A stretch of 7,076 nt of DNA, taken from the NCBI GenBank assembly GCA_903959115.1, contig CAJBVU010000268.1:1-7076 (forward strand), read 5' to 3'. Source of the DNA: an uncultured Bacteroidota bacterium (lineage in GTDB: Bacteria > Bacteroidota > Bacteroidia > NS11-12g > UBA955). The notes under the pieces were generated by a model, which worked only from the letters and a program-made list of their open reading frames with translations, searched no databases and was not told the DNA's origin. This document shows positions 6,146 to 7,076 of this stretch, one piece after another; the first letter of the stretch is position 1, and each line of letters starts with the position of its first letter. The position numbers and the translations under genes were made by a program.

Positions 6146-7076
6146 TCAATTATTAACAATAAATTCCAGGAAACCAGAGGGATCCGACATCACTCTAACA
6201 TTTTCAGGTATTTTCAAATCACGACGTTTGACTACCTGAGAACCAGTAACTATAATTTGTGTATTGGGCCAACTACGAGAGAGCGTATTCAAGTATACTT
6301 GAACTGGCATCGCTGAATTAGAATTGGTTAATGCGCAAAAAACAAAATCGGGATTGTGAATTTTGTGAATTTTATTCAAATCATCCAATGGCGTAGATGT
6401 ACCCAAATAAATTACATGTTTTCCATTGGCGCGTAACAAGTATGAAGCGAACAATAGGCTTAATTCGTGGTTTTCACCATTCGGCAAAAACAACAAATAC
6501 TTTTTCGCATCACTGTTCGGAACAATATTCACCTGATCGATAGCCACAAACATGCGTTGCTTAATCAAATTGGTAATGAAATGCTCATGGGCAATATGGA
6601 TACTACCACCCAACCAAAGAACTCCAACATGCTGTAAAAATGGAAAAATAATTTGGGTAGTTGTTTGCTCCATCCCCAATTGCAAAATATTGATCGACAA
6701 AGTCTTATTAAATTCTTTCTCGTCAAAATCAAACATCGCGGTTGTTAGCGTTGCGATTTGGGATTGCTGACCAGAATTATTCTCAGAGATGCTTACAGTT
6801 TTTCTCTGTACCTCATCCCTGTCCATTTGAGCAATCCTACTAATCTTAATACCATTTGCATTAAGTATAGCAATGTTCATCATGTATTTGAGATCGTCTT
6901 CCTCATAATACCGAATATTGGTCTCTGTCCGCTTGGGCACCAACATTCCGTATCGCTGCTCCCAAATTCTTAAGGTATAAGCCTTAATCCCTGTGATATT
7001 CTCGATATCTTTGATAAAATACTTGTCCCGGTAGTCTTTTTTCGACTTTTTCGGATCACGTTTGTTATCTACTAAT
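6146..7076 (-). CDS. MerR-family regulator with cobalamin-binding domain, CarH-like (5' end outside window)
   Basis: The frame is open from the stop at 6146 to the right edge, giving 309 complete codons; only a few N-terminal residues should be missing. The MerR helix-turn-helix is clear: YFIKDIENITGIKAYTLRIW (19-38), then EQRYGMLVPKR and IRYYEEDDLKYM (54-65). An ATG at 6946 lies inside this domain and is not the start. A B12-binding part follows, with W154-x9-E164-H165 as in the light receptor CarH, and H203 in NGENHELSLLF at the place of the lower axial cobalt ligand. In this family the protein tetramerises on adenosylcobalamin, represses carotenoid or stress genes in the dark and is released by light. 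Differences seen are L155, where Thermus CarH has a second His, and S206 in place of Gly of the DxHxxG motif. It is convergent with the DAO-family gene, 17 bp apart. Targets probably lie outside the window. Confidence 0.88.
   Translation of the reverse strand, partial: LVDNKRDPKKSKKDYRDKYFIKDIENITGIKAYTLRIWEQRYGMLVPKRTETNIRYYEEDDLKYMMNIAILNANGIKISRIAQMDRDEVQRKTVSISENNSGQQSQIATLTTAMFDFDEKEFNKTLSINILQLGMEQTTTQIIFPFLQHVGVLWLGGSIHIAHEHFITNLIKQRMFVAIDQVNIVPNSDAKKYLLFLPNGENHELSLLFASYLLRANGKHVIYLGTSTPLDDLNKIHKIHNPDFVFCALTNSNSAMPVQVYLNTLSRSWPNTQIIVTGSQVVKRRDLKIPENVRVMSDPSGFLEFIVNN

Noticed and set aside
6134..6151. AATTG / CAATT inverted repeat between the convergent DAO and MerR genes, considered as terminator
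   Set aside because: Only 5-bp AT-rich arms with an 8-base loop and no T-tract; too weak. No convincing terminator is visible there.

Overview
The window looks like ordinary chromosomal DNA of a Bacteroidota bacterium (Flavobacteriales or a near relative; genus not determined). Pointers are the moderate AT bias, near absence of Shine-Dalgarno sequences, a -33/-7 promoter of the Bacteroidota type (TTG, 19 bp, TATTTTTG) in front of the L19 gene, a PorT-like outer membrane barrel, and an ECF sigma factor followed by a single-pass membrane protein and a small periplasmic sensor-like protein. No mobile element, tRNA, rRNA or CRISPR array was seen.

Layout. The left edge (1-84, minus) is the first 28 codons of an unidentified small membrane protein. 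Then comes a tight minus-strand cluster transcribed from 3785 down to 205: an ECF sigma factor, a 404-residue single-pass membrane protein that probably acts as its anti-sigma factor, a 181-residue secreted Spy/CpxP-like sensor candidate, and a 393-residue FAD-dependent amine-oxidase-type oxidoreductase. The last three are joined by a 4-bp overlap and a 3-bp gap, so they should be translated from one message. A 202-bp divergent region (3786-3987) separates the sigma gene from rplS (ribosomal protein L19, plus strand), which has its own promoter and ends at a strong bidirectional hairpin terminator (4358-4387).

Right half. A minus-strand outer membrane beta-barrel gene (4419-5072) faces rplS and shares the terminator. 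It is divergent, with about 21-33 bp between starts, from a plus-strand D-amino-acid-oxidase-family FAD enzyme (5094-6128). Convergent to that, 17 bp away, is a MerR-type regulator with a cobalamin-binding domain of the CarH type. It runs off the right edge, and its true start lies beyond the window.

How they may work together. The sigma, anti-sigma and sensor genes form a plausible envelope-to-cytoplasm signalling unit, and the FAD enzyme is tied to it as a possible output. The CarH-like protein is a candidate light- or B12-responsive repressor whose targets lie outside the window. The most interesting points are the oversized acidic anti-sigma candidate, its charge complementarity with the basic tail of the sensor, a likely internal deletion in the 393-residue FAD enzyme, and two changed positions in the otherwise conserved B12 site. 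All functions are read from sequence motifs by eye; no database search was possible.
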